DNA of 64,000 bases from Topomyia yanbarensis (Eukaryota > Arthropoda > Insecta > Diptera > Culicidae). Of the stretch, positions 35,350 through 46,479 are shown piece by piece (the stretch's first letter is position 1; each line of letters starts with the position of its first letter). A program made the translations under genes and the position numbers. The notes under the pieces are model-generated. The model did not search any database. It was not told the DNA's origin and saw only the letters and a list, made by a program, of their open reading frames with translations. The stretch covers positions 45,522,194 to 45,586,193 of the forward strand of contig NC_080670.1 in assembly GCF_030247195.1 (NCBI RefSeq), given 5' to 3'.

Positions 35350-36210
35350 ATGGCGTCACCCGAAAAGCAACGTTGCGAATTGATTCTCTGCAAGCACCTG
35401 GATATCCTCAACTCTCATCGGAACATCGGAAAACAACTCGGAATTGTGCAGTCAACGGTGAGTCGTGTGATTAAACGTTACTGCTAAACTGTGAGCGTCG
35501 AACGAAAGGAGAAATACGGTCAGAATTGATGTTATATTAGTGCTCAGGATCACAAGTGAAAGTGTTAGAGCGGAATTCCAATGCTTCGGTTGGTGATGTG
35601 ACCAAAAAGTTGAATCTGTCCAAGTCTTTCTTTAAAAGAGGTAAGGACTGGGAGGAACTGCATACATACAAAGTGTAGGAGTGTCCAAATCGTGATAAAC
35701 GGCAAAATATGATGGGAAACGCACGGGTTCAGAAACTGTACATCCAGATGCTGACGAAGCCACATTATCTTATCATGGATGATCGGATTTACGTCAAGGC
35801 GGACGTCCGGCAGCTTCCGGGGCTACTGTTCTTCATCGCCCAGAACTAGTTTGATGTTCCGGAGGAGAGAAAGGAAGAATAAACTTTCAAAGTTTGTCAA
35901 TAAATACATGCTTTGGCAAGCGATCTGCTCATGCGGAAAACGGAGTGCGCCGTTCGTGACTACCGCTACTGCAAACGGGGAGATCTACCTCAAGAAGTGT
36001 CTACAGAAGCGGCTTTTTTCTCTGTTGAAGCAACACGAAGACCCTGCGATCTTCTGGCCGGATCTAGCTGAAGTGCCACTATTCAAATGTTGTCCTGGAG
36101 TGGTACGAAGCCAATGGGGCCAAAAGCTTAATAATGGATTATTTTTTATTGTCTGAAAGTTTGAAAAGGATCGGTTCACTAGATAATTTTCTACAGCGTT
36201 TTTTTCCGTG
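35350..36210 (+). pseudogene. ITmD37E-like transposase, second copy, badly decayed
   Basis: MASPEKQRCELILCKHLDIL at 35350 continues to GIVQSTVSRVIKRYC and a stop. Further on, KLYIQMLTKPHYLIMDDRIY (first catalytic Asp) leads to VKADVRQLPG and another stop near 35847. KLSKFVNKYMLWQAICSCGK and FVTTATANGEIYLKKCLQKR follow in another frame, with FWPDLA (second catalytic Asp) near 36060. The third catalytic residue is not found. A right end near 36213-36237 (GATTTGGGACACCCTTTA) looks like a terminal repeat. It belongs to the same group as the copy at 11101-11908 but is clearly divergent. Confidence 0.8.
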
Positions 36211-36239
36211 ATGCAATATGATTTGGGACACCCTTTATT

Positions 36240-38820
36240 GTTTTGGAATCGTTTTCACTAAGAGCCTTTACAAGTTTAATTTAGTTTTCAGTGGCCATCA
36301 AAAAGTGTTTATCCTTGGTACAAGGCTTACAGCGCCCAACGAATCCTTCGGCAGGCTTCCAATTGGGTTCCGAGTTGTTCGATTTTAATAACCCTTTGAA
36401 CTTCAGTGAGGTCTTCGAAGCAATAACCGCAGCAAAATAGACATGTAATTAGTTAAATAAATGCAAAACGAAACCCACATGTTTGCCTTGATGTACCTCA
36501 ATGTCTTCGATTTACAAAGCATTAAACCGAGTAACCTTTTCCCGAGCTGAACTCCCAGTTAGAATAACACATATGATCGACTCATGCACTCTCCATAGAT
36601 CGGATTAATGCAGATCGTCCAGCACCGAACGACCGCCCGCCCGCCAATGAGACCTACCTAGCATCATTATGCGCTGCAGCATGCGAGATCAATTAGGAAA
36701 TATATTGCCTTCGTTAGATGCTACAATATATTTCAAAGTTTTATTGTCCCCGATGGCGTCTGGGCAAGGTGTGGTAACGACGTACAAAACGTTCGAGGGG
36801 GTGGGGCATCGTGGCTGGCACATAAAAAAATGCAATTGTGCGCGCACATCTTTGGCTCAAGTATACAAAAGCGGTCAGCAGCAGCAGCAGCAGCACCACC
36901 AGCAGCCGTCGCAGATCTTTGTTTGCTGATTGAAGATGTCTTCCGCACCGGTCCGGGCAGGTCCAAAAGAAGGAGGTGGAGCCCAGACCTAGCCTAGGTG
37001 CTGGGAAAACTCTCCCGGAAAACGGTACTCCTGGTGCCGCGCGGATGTTTTGTTACTCTGCCGCCCCGGTATACGCAAACGCTGATGGTTGGAGATGGAC
37101 TTGTTAGATATGGGTAGCAAACTTTTGAAACAAATTGTGATGCGTTGTTCGGTTACCGGTTTATGACGGGTTGAGTTTACACTTTAATGAGCAACTATTA
37201 TTCATTTGAATAGAAAAGGGATCAACTGAACGGAACGCATGCACTGCATGCATGGAGCCAAGTGATTGGACTGGTAGCCGCGTGACCCAGCAGGAAATGC
37301 AATCTAGTTTTCTAATCCACAATCTACAGTGACAGAAAACTAGGACTGTACAGGTCAATTTATTTTAGAATGTGAAAAATCAGTTGTCGTTTGTGCTTCG
37401 CAAACAGAAGGGACAAACAATGTATGCACCCACATGGTGTTTTCAATACAAGTAAATCAATAGGAACTGATTTCAGATCTTGGAGAATTCCACAAACACG
37501 AACGTCCTGGATCAAGCGTAACGATTTAGTTATTGACTTGAGATTGCGTGTGGAACAGAAGTTCACATAGCATCAAACTTTCAGCTACCCGCAACGATAA
37601 AGTTTCACTAGTTCCTAGCCCTAGCCTGAAGATTTATTCAAATTAATTGTTCCAAAGCGAAACCAGAACGACGACAGTGGTTCGTTCCTTTTCAACCGAT
37701 TACACCAACTGGAACATAACCAGGTTAATCACGGCTATAATCGAAGATGCTTTCCAGGGATACCTTATTACTTCAACTGGAATCCATTTAATAACCCTGC
37801 ACCACCGGTACGAATCAACCGCCGACATCGGGTCGGGACAGTGCACGAGAAGATTATAAATTTTGACATTCAATTAAAGGATGAATATGTTATGAAGATT
37901 ATCAAGAGGGCTGCAGTTTTGCATGAGTATAGAAACTATGCCACGGCATCAAGTTGTGCGTCGTCAGTGCAATCAACGCTCAGCAACGATAATATCAGGA
38001 GCCACGGAAGCCCAACGATAAACCATTATTAACAACAGCAATAATATGCTGCCTTTTTGACAAGTATGGCTATGAGCAAAGGAGCTGCTGTTAGAGGTAT
38101 AGGCTTCGTTGCGCTTATTACCTACTATGAGGGCGTTAAAGAGGGCGGAACTTGTCGAGATTCCTCCGCTTAGCCGGAGTGGGTAATTTACATCACTGAT
38201 AACTGGCAAATTAATAACTATATACGGCGGACTCTGCCGTTTCTCTGAAATCGGACCACAGCGGGGGTTCCACGCTACTTATAGTCCTATTACAGTGCTA
38301 ATCAATGATAAATCAAGCTTATAATGGAGAAGCTTCATCTAAACATCAAAAATTCAGCGGATGACTTTGTATTACTCTTGGAAATTATTTTAATATCTAT
38401 CTATCTTTAACTCGTTCGTAACGTCAGTTTGACAGAGTAAAATTGGATTTTTGTGTTTTGGATTCTCCTCAGCAGTAGCTAACAGAGCAACTAGGCCGTT
38501 AGCTAGACACTAAATCCAAAAATGGCACACAACTTATGTATTCGGTTCAAACGACTGGTAGGGGCTATTACCCTAGTGAATGTATATGTCTCAAACCTGA
38601 CCTGTAATAATTTGTTTAAATTTTTTAATGTTTGGAGACAATGTTCATCTCAGAACGAGTCTGGCAAAATTTTTAAAAATGTTCTACGCACAGGAATTGT
38701 AACAAACTCATAATAAAATGGAAACGCTCAAATATGCATGGATTGTAAAATCACCATCCTCAAAACTTCTCCTACATTCAAAGCCTAATCTGAGATCTAA
38801 TAGGTCATGGGCGTCAAGCG
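36240..38820. other. Intergenic DNA with a CAG tract
   Basis: Positions 36540-37080 are GC-richer, and 36878-36905 hold about six CAG units followed by CAC/CAG, giving a Gln/His stretch in one short frame (36669-36929). This could be part of an exon or regulatory DNA, but splice sites and homology are not apparent. The rest is AT-rich without recognised features. Confidence 0.35.
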
Positions 38821-38907
38821 CGTATGTCTTCTTTATCGACAATTCATATTCCAATAAGAAAATAATAGGTTCGAATTAGAATTATAGCTTATTTTATTTA
38901 TACTGGG
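38821..38907 (+). repeat. Dispersed repeat, copy 1 (partner 46196-46282)
   Basis: GTATGTCTTCTTTATCGACA, then ATTCCAATAA, ATAGGKTCGAAT and AGCTTATTTTATTTA occur in the same order and spacing at 46196-46282, with about 10 percent differences. Confidence 0.75.
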
Positions 38908-39269
38908 CCATAAGATTGATACGACATGATAAATCTTTTTTTTTGACGTAGGACTACGTCTTTGTTTTCGATATAGGGGTGCACGTTGCAAATTCTACAA
39001 AAATGGTATGTAACGAAAAGTGGTCCAATTTTAAACGCATATAATTCAGCCATCTCACGATAAATTTTCAAATTTTTTGCACAAATCGCCCCGAAATACT
39101 TCTAAGAATAGATTCCAATAGATAAACCCAAGGATTTTTGATACCATAGCATTAAAAAATTAAATAATATACAACCTTGTCAAAATATCGCGCATTAACA
39201 CACAGAAGATAGCGCTTCCCAAGCCCTGTACGACGGATTGGTGTACCTAGCGCGCAACGCTTCTATGAA

Positions 39270-39323
39270 TGACGTCATCATCGACTATTTAAAGAACGGA
39301 CTTGGCCAGACACGCTCAGTTCC
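39270..39323 (+). promoter_or_regulatory. Candidate RNA polymerase II promoter: CRE, TATA-like, initiator
   Basis: TGACGTCA (CREB/AP-1-type site) at 39271-39278, TATTTAAAG at 39286-39294 and TCAGTTCC (arthropod initiator) at 39316-39323 are in canonical order, with 30 bases between TATA and initiator. The predicted RNA starts directly at a strong nested hairpin. Confidence 0.5.
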
Positions 39324-39439
39324 CTGTTGAACGGCTGGCGAAACAGATCACTGCGCTGTGTTTTTTACAGCCAGTGTAGCTGAGCTAGAAGTCCTTTACA
39401 CTGGCTGTGGAGGGACGCTACCCTGTGTCGTCCAACAGG
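39323..39439 (+). ncRNA. Nested hairpin RNA candidate just after an initiator
   Basis: The outer stem CCTGTTGAACG (39323-39333) pairs with CGTCCAACAGG (39429-39439), one mismatch. The inner stem ACAGCCAGTGTA (39367-39378) pairs perfectly with TACACTGGCTGT (39397-39408) across an 18-nt loop. It could be the leader of a long terminal repeat, a small-RNA precursor or an unknown noncoding RNA. No long coding frame follows. Confidence 0.4.
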
Positions 39440-40028
39440 CGACCGCTCCAACTGCTTCCTAAATGCCGCTGTAATGTTGCCAGTAAATTTTTGGTTTAAC
39501 TAGCACATGTATTTGCTATTTTCGCTTGAAATTAAGTAATGTAGTGGTAGTAATAAGCTTCCCATTTTGGTTCAAACGCAAGGACAGTTTTTAAAACAGG
39601 ATTTGTTTAATTAGTTTAGCTCATCTAAGCAATTTTATCAATTCTGTAATTTAAAAGAAATTTTACGGAACTTGGTGAATTTGGCCCCACTTGCAACTGG
39701 TATAATCAACCTGCACAAAGTCTTGCATAACGCAGGGCTGGTACTAGTTGTCTCTTTCGCTCTACCCATCATCATCAGCGTTGACTCATTTTGCATTGTA
39801 CGCTTGGGTTCAATGTTTGGGGCGAATGTGTTGGTAGGTAGGAGAACTGGCGGTAAAATGAACAGCAAAGTCATTATTTTCAAACTAATAAGTGACTGAG
39901 ATATTACAATCACCTTACATTTCTTGTTAGACATGTTCTGTACATATCTGGTAAAAATACTTCGTCATAAACACATTTTTTCAAACATGATTCTTGATTT
40001 CTAAACATGTCCTAAAATGAGACATGTT

Positions 40029-40112
40029 TATACTGCCGTGATACGCATAACAGTCCCATTTGCTATGGATTTCCTATGCAGGTGGGACTGTTATGCATAT
40101 CACGGCAGTATA
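40029..40112. mobile_element. 84-bp near-perfect palindrome bounded by TA (micro-MITE or hairpin RNA)
   Basis: Positions 40029-40063 (TATACTGCCGTGATACGC...) and 40078-40112 are reverse complements over 35 bases with about three mismatches, around a 14-nt loop. TA at both ends fits a Tc1/mariner-type micro-MITE. The size would also fit a hairpin RNA precursor. Confidence 0.8.
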
Positions 40113-40119
40113 GCGAGTG

Positions 40120-43100
40120 GGTAAAATGAACAGATTCTGGTGACCTGCAAAATGTCCTGTATGTATGCAATGCGCAGCGTTCGAAAGCATTTTCCGATCA
40201 ATGCTAATATCCCAACAAATTATGAGCTTTGCAGGGCGTACAGGGCATTTTGCAGGCAAAAAAAAATTGTCACGGAAGAATTGAATTTTCATGACGTAAT
40301 ATTAACCATTTCACAATCCTGTGGCATCGAAACACATCTACAAACTTGGGGTTATCCATGGGTTTTTGAACTTTTAGGATCTGTTTGAGAGCAACTAGTA
40401 AGCTTGTTCTATACATGAGATGTGATTATATTGTCTAAAATTTGATTTTTCTTCACCGGTCCGGGTGTTTTTTCCCACAAAGTACTAAGAAAATAAATAT
40501 TTTACATTAAGTAGTATAGTCCTAGGTCTACAGTTCGTGCAACCCCATAGGGCTGCCCTTTGTAGTTTTTTACGTGGAAAATGTCTTAATCTACTATCTG
40601 GAGCAAGGTGTCATTTCAAAATATAAAACACCTTCAATGTAACAAAATTAACTATGTAAAGTTTGCGCGCTTATTATCTCCGCTATTACTAGATGGATTT
40701 TAATTATTCATACACCAACCGATTCAGAAACGCCTAACTTAAATATTGGTAATACTTTAATATCTCTGCGCAGTGAAAGTAGTTTTTTTGAAAATCCATA
40801 AAATGAAAAAGTTCACGAAAAAACGGAAAAATTGCCGTTCGTGAGGCAGATTTCTCAGGCAGAGCCTTCAATAGAAAGCACCTTAGTGGCTCAATCAAAC
40901 ACGAAGTCACAACTATAGAGAACGCGTGCTCGTTTAAATCAGTTGTTGTTCTTATAGTCTTATGCCACACGAGTAACATCATGTCCGGGTGATACACTTG
41001 GCGATTTGCCGCAAAACTCAATTTGATCATGCGACTCCTATGATTTTGCTCATGAACTATCAAAGTGATACAGTTTGTTTTTTACACCCGCAAGTGAGTC
41101 TAGCTTCCCATAAAAACTTAATTTTATTCACGGAAAAACATTTCCATTGCCTAAATATGAATGAAATTGGTTAGATATTCAGTTTTTTGCAATTATTCGG
41201 AGTTTCGAACATACAAAACCATTTGGCTTATACATTTCCTTGAAATGTAATCGTGGTATTATGATGATTATAATAATACTTTTCATAAATAAAGTTTCAA
41301 CTGGAAACCGAGACCCAATCAATACCAATATTAAGCTCCCTGATATCCTGGCAAAAAAAATTCTAAGTTTTGCTGTTCAAAAATTCCATTTCGTCTTCTT
41401 CCCACTGACATTGGAAATTTTCAATGAACTCGACTTACTTCCTCTCGTGATCCGGAAAGCCTCTTGAATTAATCCACCTCATAAAGGCTTTGCTCGACTT
41501 AGTAGGAAGAGGAACTGGCAATAATGCTGCGGTGCTCCACGAATTGCATTTTGGAATCGCTTACATGTAACTCTGCGAATGCGAATCTCAGAAATTACAA
41601 TTTTTACACTATTTTCGCAAGATCATATAAAATGATAGTTTTTCTTCGTTTTAATATGAAGTTACCAACCAATTAAGAGGTTGCGTACTTTTAGATAGGG
41701 ATCCATTATATACCAGAAAATCTAGTTGGATTCATGAATAATGAGAAAAACTACAACCCTTAATAGAGTGTTTTTTTCTTTAGCTAGAGATTACTGGGTA
41801 GGGAAAGTTATGAAAATTTATTGTCATAGTAGTTTATTTGTTATATTCTTTGTTTTCGAACGTTTAAGATTTATTTTCCACTAATGCTTCATGAAAAATT
41901 AAATATTTTAGCCAACTGCAAGCATCCAGTCGTTTTCCAGTTTTCGTACTATGCCTAAAACATCACAAAAACCGACCACTATTGCAACTAGGAACATGAA
42001 CTGTTACATTTAGAACTTTCGCACTCGATTGGCCAACACATTCGTCAATCCCGATTCAAGCGGTATCAGATGCTGGTAGGTCTGGGGAACCTTAAAACTA
42101 GCGTGTGTTTATTATAGGCCATGCCGAAGTTTCTAGAACCGCTTTTTAATATACAGGTGGTTAAGAAAGTATACTTTGTGGTAGTTTGGTGAATGTAAAT
42201 TGGCTAATTTCGCCGCCTTAGAAGAAATTATACAATCCATTACACTAGTTTACAAATTTTGGGGTGATTGCATGAATTAAGAAAACAAGTATTTCCTAAG
42301 TCAATTTTGGGTCACTGAACACGAAAATCATATCAATTTTCTTTTTCAAAGATTCGTTTTTGAAATTTTTTGAAAAACGTGTTTTTGGGCACTTTTTGCA
42401 GTTATTGATCAATATTTCAGGAACAAATCTTCCGATCAACACAATCGACTCACCATTCGAAAGGTGTTGATGTCCATTCCAAAAATGTATATATGTATAT
42501 AAAAATGTATATGTTTGGATTAAATATCAACAATTTAGGGTTAAGAGCAACCAAATTAAAAAAAATATTTTTTTTGTAAACTTGCTCATTTTTAGGTGAT
42601 TTTTCATAAAAAATTAAATCAGTAAAAAAAAACCTTTTAAAATCTTATGTGACAGACAAACTTCTCACGTGAAGATCACGAAAATCCGTTAAAAAACTGT
42701 TGATGTTATTAACCCATTCATTTGAATAGAAAACAGGATACTCTCGGTAGCCGGCTACCCAGAGTTTAAAAAGAACCAAAAACTAAATAAGATCTTTTAT
42801 TTTTCGAGTGATTGTGGACTCGAAAACTAACTGAACTACTACCCAATAAACCATGCTTTACAGGTCGCATCGCTTGCTTGGAGCGAATCCTAGACCTTAT
42901 ACCCTTCCAAACGACAGGATCCACCGGAATATCCAATCTACAGTACTAAAGCTTCATTTCATATCACTCTGAAAACCGCAAAGTGTTATTTTAACCACGT
43001 ATGGGTATTGTTTAACACATTTTTCTTGTTGAATATTATTACTGAGATGGGTCACATTTTACTCATCTCCTAATTCAACAATTGCCCAACTTATGATAGC

Positions 43101-43430
43101 TGCGAACTGAATAGGAAAATTAGTATTTCCTTTACTCACTAGTGGGTACTGTTGCGTCCAACAAAAAGCAAGACGAATGATTCCAATTTATTAACAATGT
43201 ATATTGTTATATTTGTTAAAAAATACCAACAATAATCGCTCAATTAATTTTTTATAATACAATATGCTTTTCACCTACGTTTAGTTCTTCTTGCTATTCG
43301 TAATTGCGTGTCTACGAATTCGCTGTTCTGATAACCAATCCTTACTCACGTTTTCAACAATAGATAGCTCCTATAAACGGATCCGGCAGTGAGCTTTCGT
43401 AGATCGTGATCCAATTATTTGGGACCGTCG
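40120..43430. other. AT-rich intergenic DNA, no gene supported
   Basis: Short frames only. A perfect 14-bp palindrome GGTAGCCGGCTACC occurs at 42746-42759. No transposase, RNA gene or repeat array was recognised. Confidence 0.4.
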
Positions 43431-43436
43431 AATTAT

Positions 43437-43572
43437 GTAGGTTATCAAATTATAGGTTAACAAATTTTGAGGTTATCAAATTAATATAGATTAATAATTT
43501 CATATAGATTATCAAATTCAAGTAGGATAACAAATTCGAATGGGTTATCAAATTCAATATGGGAAACTGTTC
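43437..43572 (+). repeat. Minisatellite, GGTTATCAAATT-type, about 7 units
   Basis: Units close to TAGGTTATCAAATT recur about every 15-22 bases from 43437 to 43572 with variable A/T spacers. Confidence 0.75.
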
Positions 43573-43737
43573 AAATTCACTTACTTAGCATAAATATAAC
43601 TTGATAATTATTATAATTTATCACGTGAACTGCACTTGCCTGCCTAGCCTCGTAGCACGTTTTACCTTTGATCCGGCTTCGCTACTCGTGATCTGTCAGT
43701 CATAATCTAACGGCTTCGGTCGTTATTAATAGGGGGG

Positions 43738-44085
43738 GGGGGGGCTATTTGCCAACTCGGATGCGCTAATTGCCCTTCAATTTGCCCGCAAATTGCTGGC
43801 AATTTCAAATGCAACATTTGGGCGATTTGCCGCCGTCATTTTTTGTCGCCCAACCCGCCCTTAAATCGCCCCCAAATCGCCCACGGAACGCGCCATTTGA
43901 CCGCCCTTAGTTGCCTAATATGAAAATTACTAATAATACTTATTTTCATTATCTACTCACGTTTACTTACCAGTGTACTAGGTAAACACCACCAAAATAG
44001 AGAAAAGAACAAGCGAGTTGAGTCAAACGTCAAACTGTTTAAATCGCCTGACCATGTTCGTCCGCATTTTTTTTTTGACCGGGAA
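43738..44085 (+). repeat. Dispersed repeat of GCAATT/GGGCGA type, copy 1
   Basis: GCTATTTGCCAACTCGGATG, GCGCTAATTGCCCTTCAATT, CGCCGTCATTTTTTGTCGCC, GCCATTT, and then GAGTTGAGTCAAACGTCAAA and GCCTGACCATGTTCGTCCGC are found, in reverse order and orientation, at 52230-52920. This copy lacks an internal segment of about 300 bases present in the other copy. Confidence 0.8.
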
Positions 44086-44202
44086 TTGGCTTCACTCTGT
44101 GCGAGCCTGTATAACATAAACAACGCCTTTGGTTTAAACGCACTGGTGAACCTGGTTTAAAAGTTAAGCGAGGGGGAAGAAATCATATTGGCTCTCAAAC
44201 GT

Positions 44203-44542
44203 ACACGCAGAAAAAAGATTTGCAGCTTCAATAAAAGTGTGGATTCAATTCAATAAATAAAATTATTGGTGGGGTGACAATAAATTTACATATTGAATTG
44301 AATAAAATTTATTTATTGTTTCAATAAAAAACTATCGCTCCTTTTTTCAATAATTTTTTTTATCGAGAATAAAAAAAAATAATTGAAATTAAAAATGTTT
44401 TTATTCAAAGCATAAATTTATTGTTGTTCTGATAAAAAATATTTTCCGACCAATAATTTTGTTTGTTAAAGTGATAAACAATAAATGATTGGCTTCAATA
44501 ACAAATATTTTTGGTTTGAATATGCTAAGTTTTCCTGCGTGT
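44203..44542. mobile_element. MITE with ACACGCAG ends, about 340 bp
   Basis: ACACGCAGAAAA at 44203 is matched by inverted TTTTCCTGCGTGT ending at 44542. The interior is made of TCAATAA and TTATTG motifs on both strands and has no coding capacity. Confidence 0.65.
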
Positions 44543-45031
44543 AAAACTTATCCACTCGACGCGCTATTTCATTAATTGTACCAGTCAAATGATGGCAGAA
44601 GTATTTTCTTGTGTTAATGATATAGTATGGTTGTTCTATTGTAACTATTTTAGAATAAACATTACATAGTTATACGAAAAATTGTGTACAGGTGATAAGA
44701 AAACATTCGTTTCTCGTTTGATACCAAAATATTCAGTCGAAATCGATGTTTTTGCGAATTATCGAGACCCTGAATAATTTTTGTATTTTTAAGGTTAGGT
44801 AAGTTATTTTAGATACGGAACATGTTCACCTAGAATTTGCATTTATCATTTAATATTTTTAATCTAGTGATTTTCGCCTACTATTGTGTTTTCTCTCCTA
44901 ATTTCAATCTTCGAATTTCATTTTAGTATAAATTAGAAGAATAAATTCTTAGTGATGTAAGAGCAAATTTACATTCTATCTATTTTTTTCTGAGGTAGAA
45001 AACATATTTTCTTCATCAAAATTACGTTTCA
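44543..45031. other. AT-rich DNA, nothing recognised
   Basis: No frames or repeats of note. Confidence 0.4.
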
Positions 45032-45394
45032 TTAGAGGAAGTAACATTTAATTATAATATTAATTGAGTGTATAAAATTAAAAAAAATACTTATCGATGC
45101 GTTTTGACAGATGAAAATAAAAATATCATGATTGCATTCTCTTGCCATCTGTCGTTCGACATCCAGCGTTAGATCGGGAATATTCCTGTACTCAAGAATC
45201 AGTTTTTGGTCATATATCGAACGGGTAACTCTGTATAGGTTTGTTCCAGTACCAGGACTGGAAGTACTCCGGAAAAAATCGTTCCTGTATTCTCTTCTTC
45301 TCTTTTTTCTTCTTCTGGTAGCAAATCGGAGTAAAAAGGAGCAAGTATTTTTTGCTCCTGTTAGCTCCGGAGTGTCTTCCGCGTACTTGAACAA
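45032..45394 (-). CDS. Unrecognised 120-codon open frame
   Basis: The frame begins MFKYAEDTPELTGAKN, has a basic run (RRRKKRRREYRNDFF), then YRVTRSIYDQKLILEYRN and LTLDVERQMARECN. The composition of the middle part is protein-like, but the last 25 residues are AT-biased. No domain is recognised, and there is no promoter or splice evidence. It could be a fragment of a transposon protein. Confidence 0.2.
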   Translation of the reverse strand: MFKYAEDTPELTGAKNTCSFLLRFATRRRKKRRREYRNDFFRSTSSPGTGTNLYRVTRSIYDQKLILEYRNIPDLTLDVERQMARECNHDIFIFICQNASISIFFNFIHSINIIIKCYFL

Positions 45395-45589
45395 ACCTTA
45401 TAACAGGTGTATAAGCTTAAATTCGCTGTTTTTGCCAAAAAACATTTTTATATAGAACGCAAAAAAATAATTTGTTCAAAATATTTGCCCTCGCTAGCTA
45501 TACATTTTTCCTATCTCTCGAAAATTTTTTTTTGCTTGTTTTTTTCCTCTGCAATATTTCCCGCCAATATGCTCTTTTGTGACACAAAC

Positions 45590-45847
45590 TTAGGCCGCTT
45601 ACAGAGTGGCCGCGAGAAGCTGAGCTGGGGCTGGAGCTGACATTAGAGTGCGAGATGCGAGAAACCTGCTCGCAGCATATCAAATGGAGCCTGTCAGAGT
45701 AAAAGCAGGAGTCGGCGCCGATCTGCTCAGCTTTCACTCTGGCATCATCCCTTTGGTTTGCAGCAAGCAGGTTTCTCGCATCTTGAATTCTAATGTCAGT
45801 TCCAGCGCCAGCTCAGCTTCTCGCCGCCACTCTGTAAGCACCCTTAG
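45590..45847. mobile_element. Fold-back element with about 85-bp inverted arms
   Basis: The left arm 45593-45680 (GCTTACAGAGTGG, GAGAAGCTGAGCTGG, GCTGACATTAGA, GATGCGAGAAACCTGC) is the inverse of 45760-45845 with about 10 mismatches. The spacer of about 80 bases contains a second degenerate inversion. It is GC-rich in an AT-rich surrounding. Any reading frame across it is an artefact of the palindrome. Confidence 0.85.
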
Positions 45848-46069
45848 ACCTGATTACGCAAGGGAAAATGTAAGTTGTCATATGAAATCAGTTATGATGT
45901 GCAATGATTAATGTAAACAGGTGTCGAACTCACACAAAAAAGTATGACGTTTCTATGGTAGCTAAATATGCTCAGTAACGCCATCTGTGAGCAAACAGCG
46001 GATTTAAGCATATGCACCTGGTAGTTGTAGCGTCTAGACAGAAAACAGTGCAGTTACAATTTTTGCCTG

Positions 46070-46195
46070 GAAATGTAAAATGCTCGCGTTTAAGCAAAGC
46101 GAAGATTCGAGTACAACGTACCCTTATTCATTCTACCATTTGTGTTCAGGTGGGTGAGATTAATAAAGGAGCAAAGATGAATTAGGCCACAGTAT
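46070..46195 (+). repeat. Dispersed repeat, inverse partner of 12940-13120
   Basis: AAATGTAAAATGCTCGCG, GAGTACAACGTACCC, TTATTCATTCTA, then AAGATGAATTAGG and CACAGTATCC. It abuts directly on the repeat at 46196, which elsewhere (38821) occurs without it. Confidence 0.6.
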
Positions 46196-46282
46196 CCGTA
46201 TGTCTTCTTTATCGACAATTCAGATTCCAATAACAAATAATAGGGTCGAATCCGAATTATAGCTTATTTTATTTAAATTGGG
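46196..46282 (+). repeat. Dispersed repeat, copy 2 (partner 38821-38907)
   Basis: Same block order as copy 1. Copy 2 directly follows the repeat at 46070-46195. Confidence 0.75.
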
Positions 46283-46479
46283 AATCAAACAATTGAACAA
46301 ACAAATAAACATAGAATGTTTCCATTTAACTCGCAAACATCTGTGTTTATAAAAGAATAAAATAACAAATACCCTAAATATCTTCTGATCTTTCGATAGC
46401 ACTTACGGCCTTAAATATCACACAAAGGTGATGGAGGACGAACTCCACCATTCAGCCTGATACAAAAATCTAAACCTAA

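Noticed and set aside
36669..36929. Polyglutamine protein gene
   Set aside because: Only a short frame around a CAG tract; no splice sites, domain or homology recognised. Kept as a composition note.
42746..42759. 14-bp palindrome GGTAGCCGGCTACC as an operator
   Set aside because: No promoter or gene nearby; a single short palindrome is not enough.
45648..45911. 87-codon plus frame and its antisense frame at 45498-45737
   Set aside because: Both run through the long palindrome; the repeated VSRISHSNVSSS/VSRILNSNVSSS residues come from the inverted arms.
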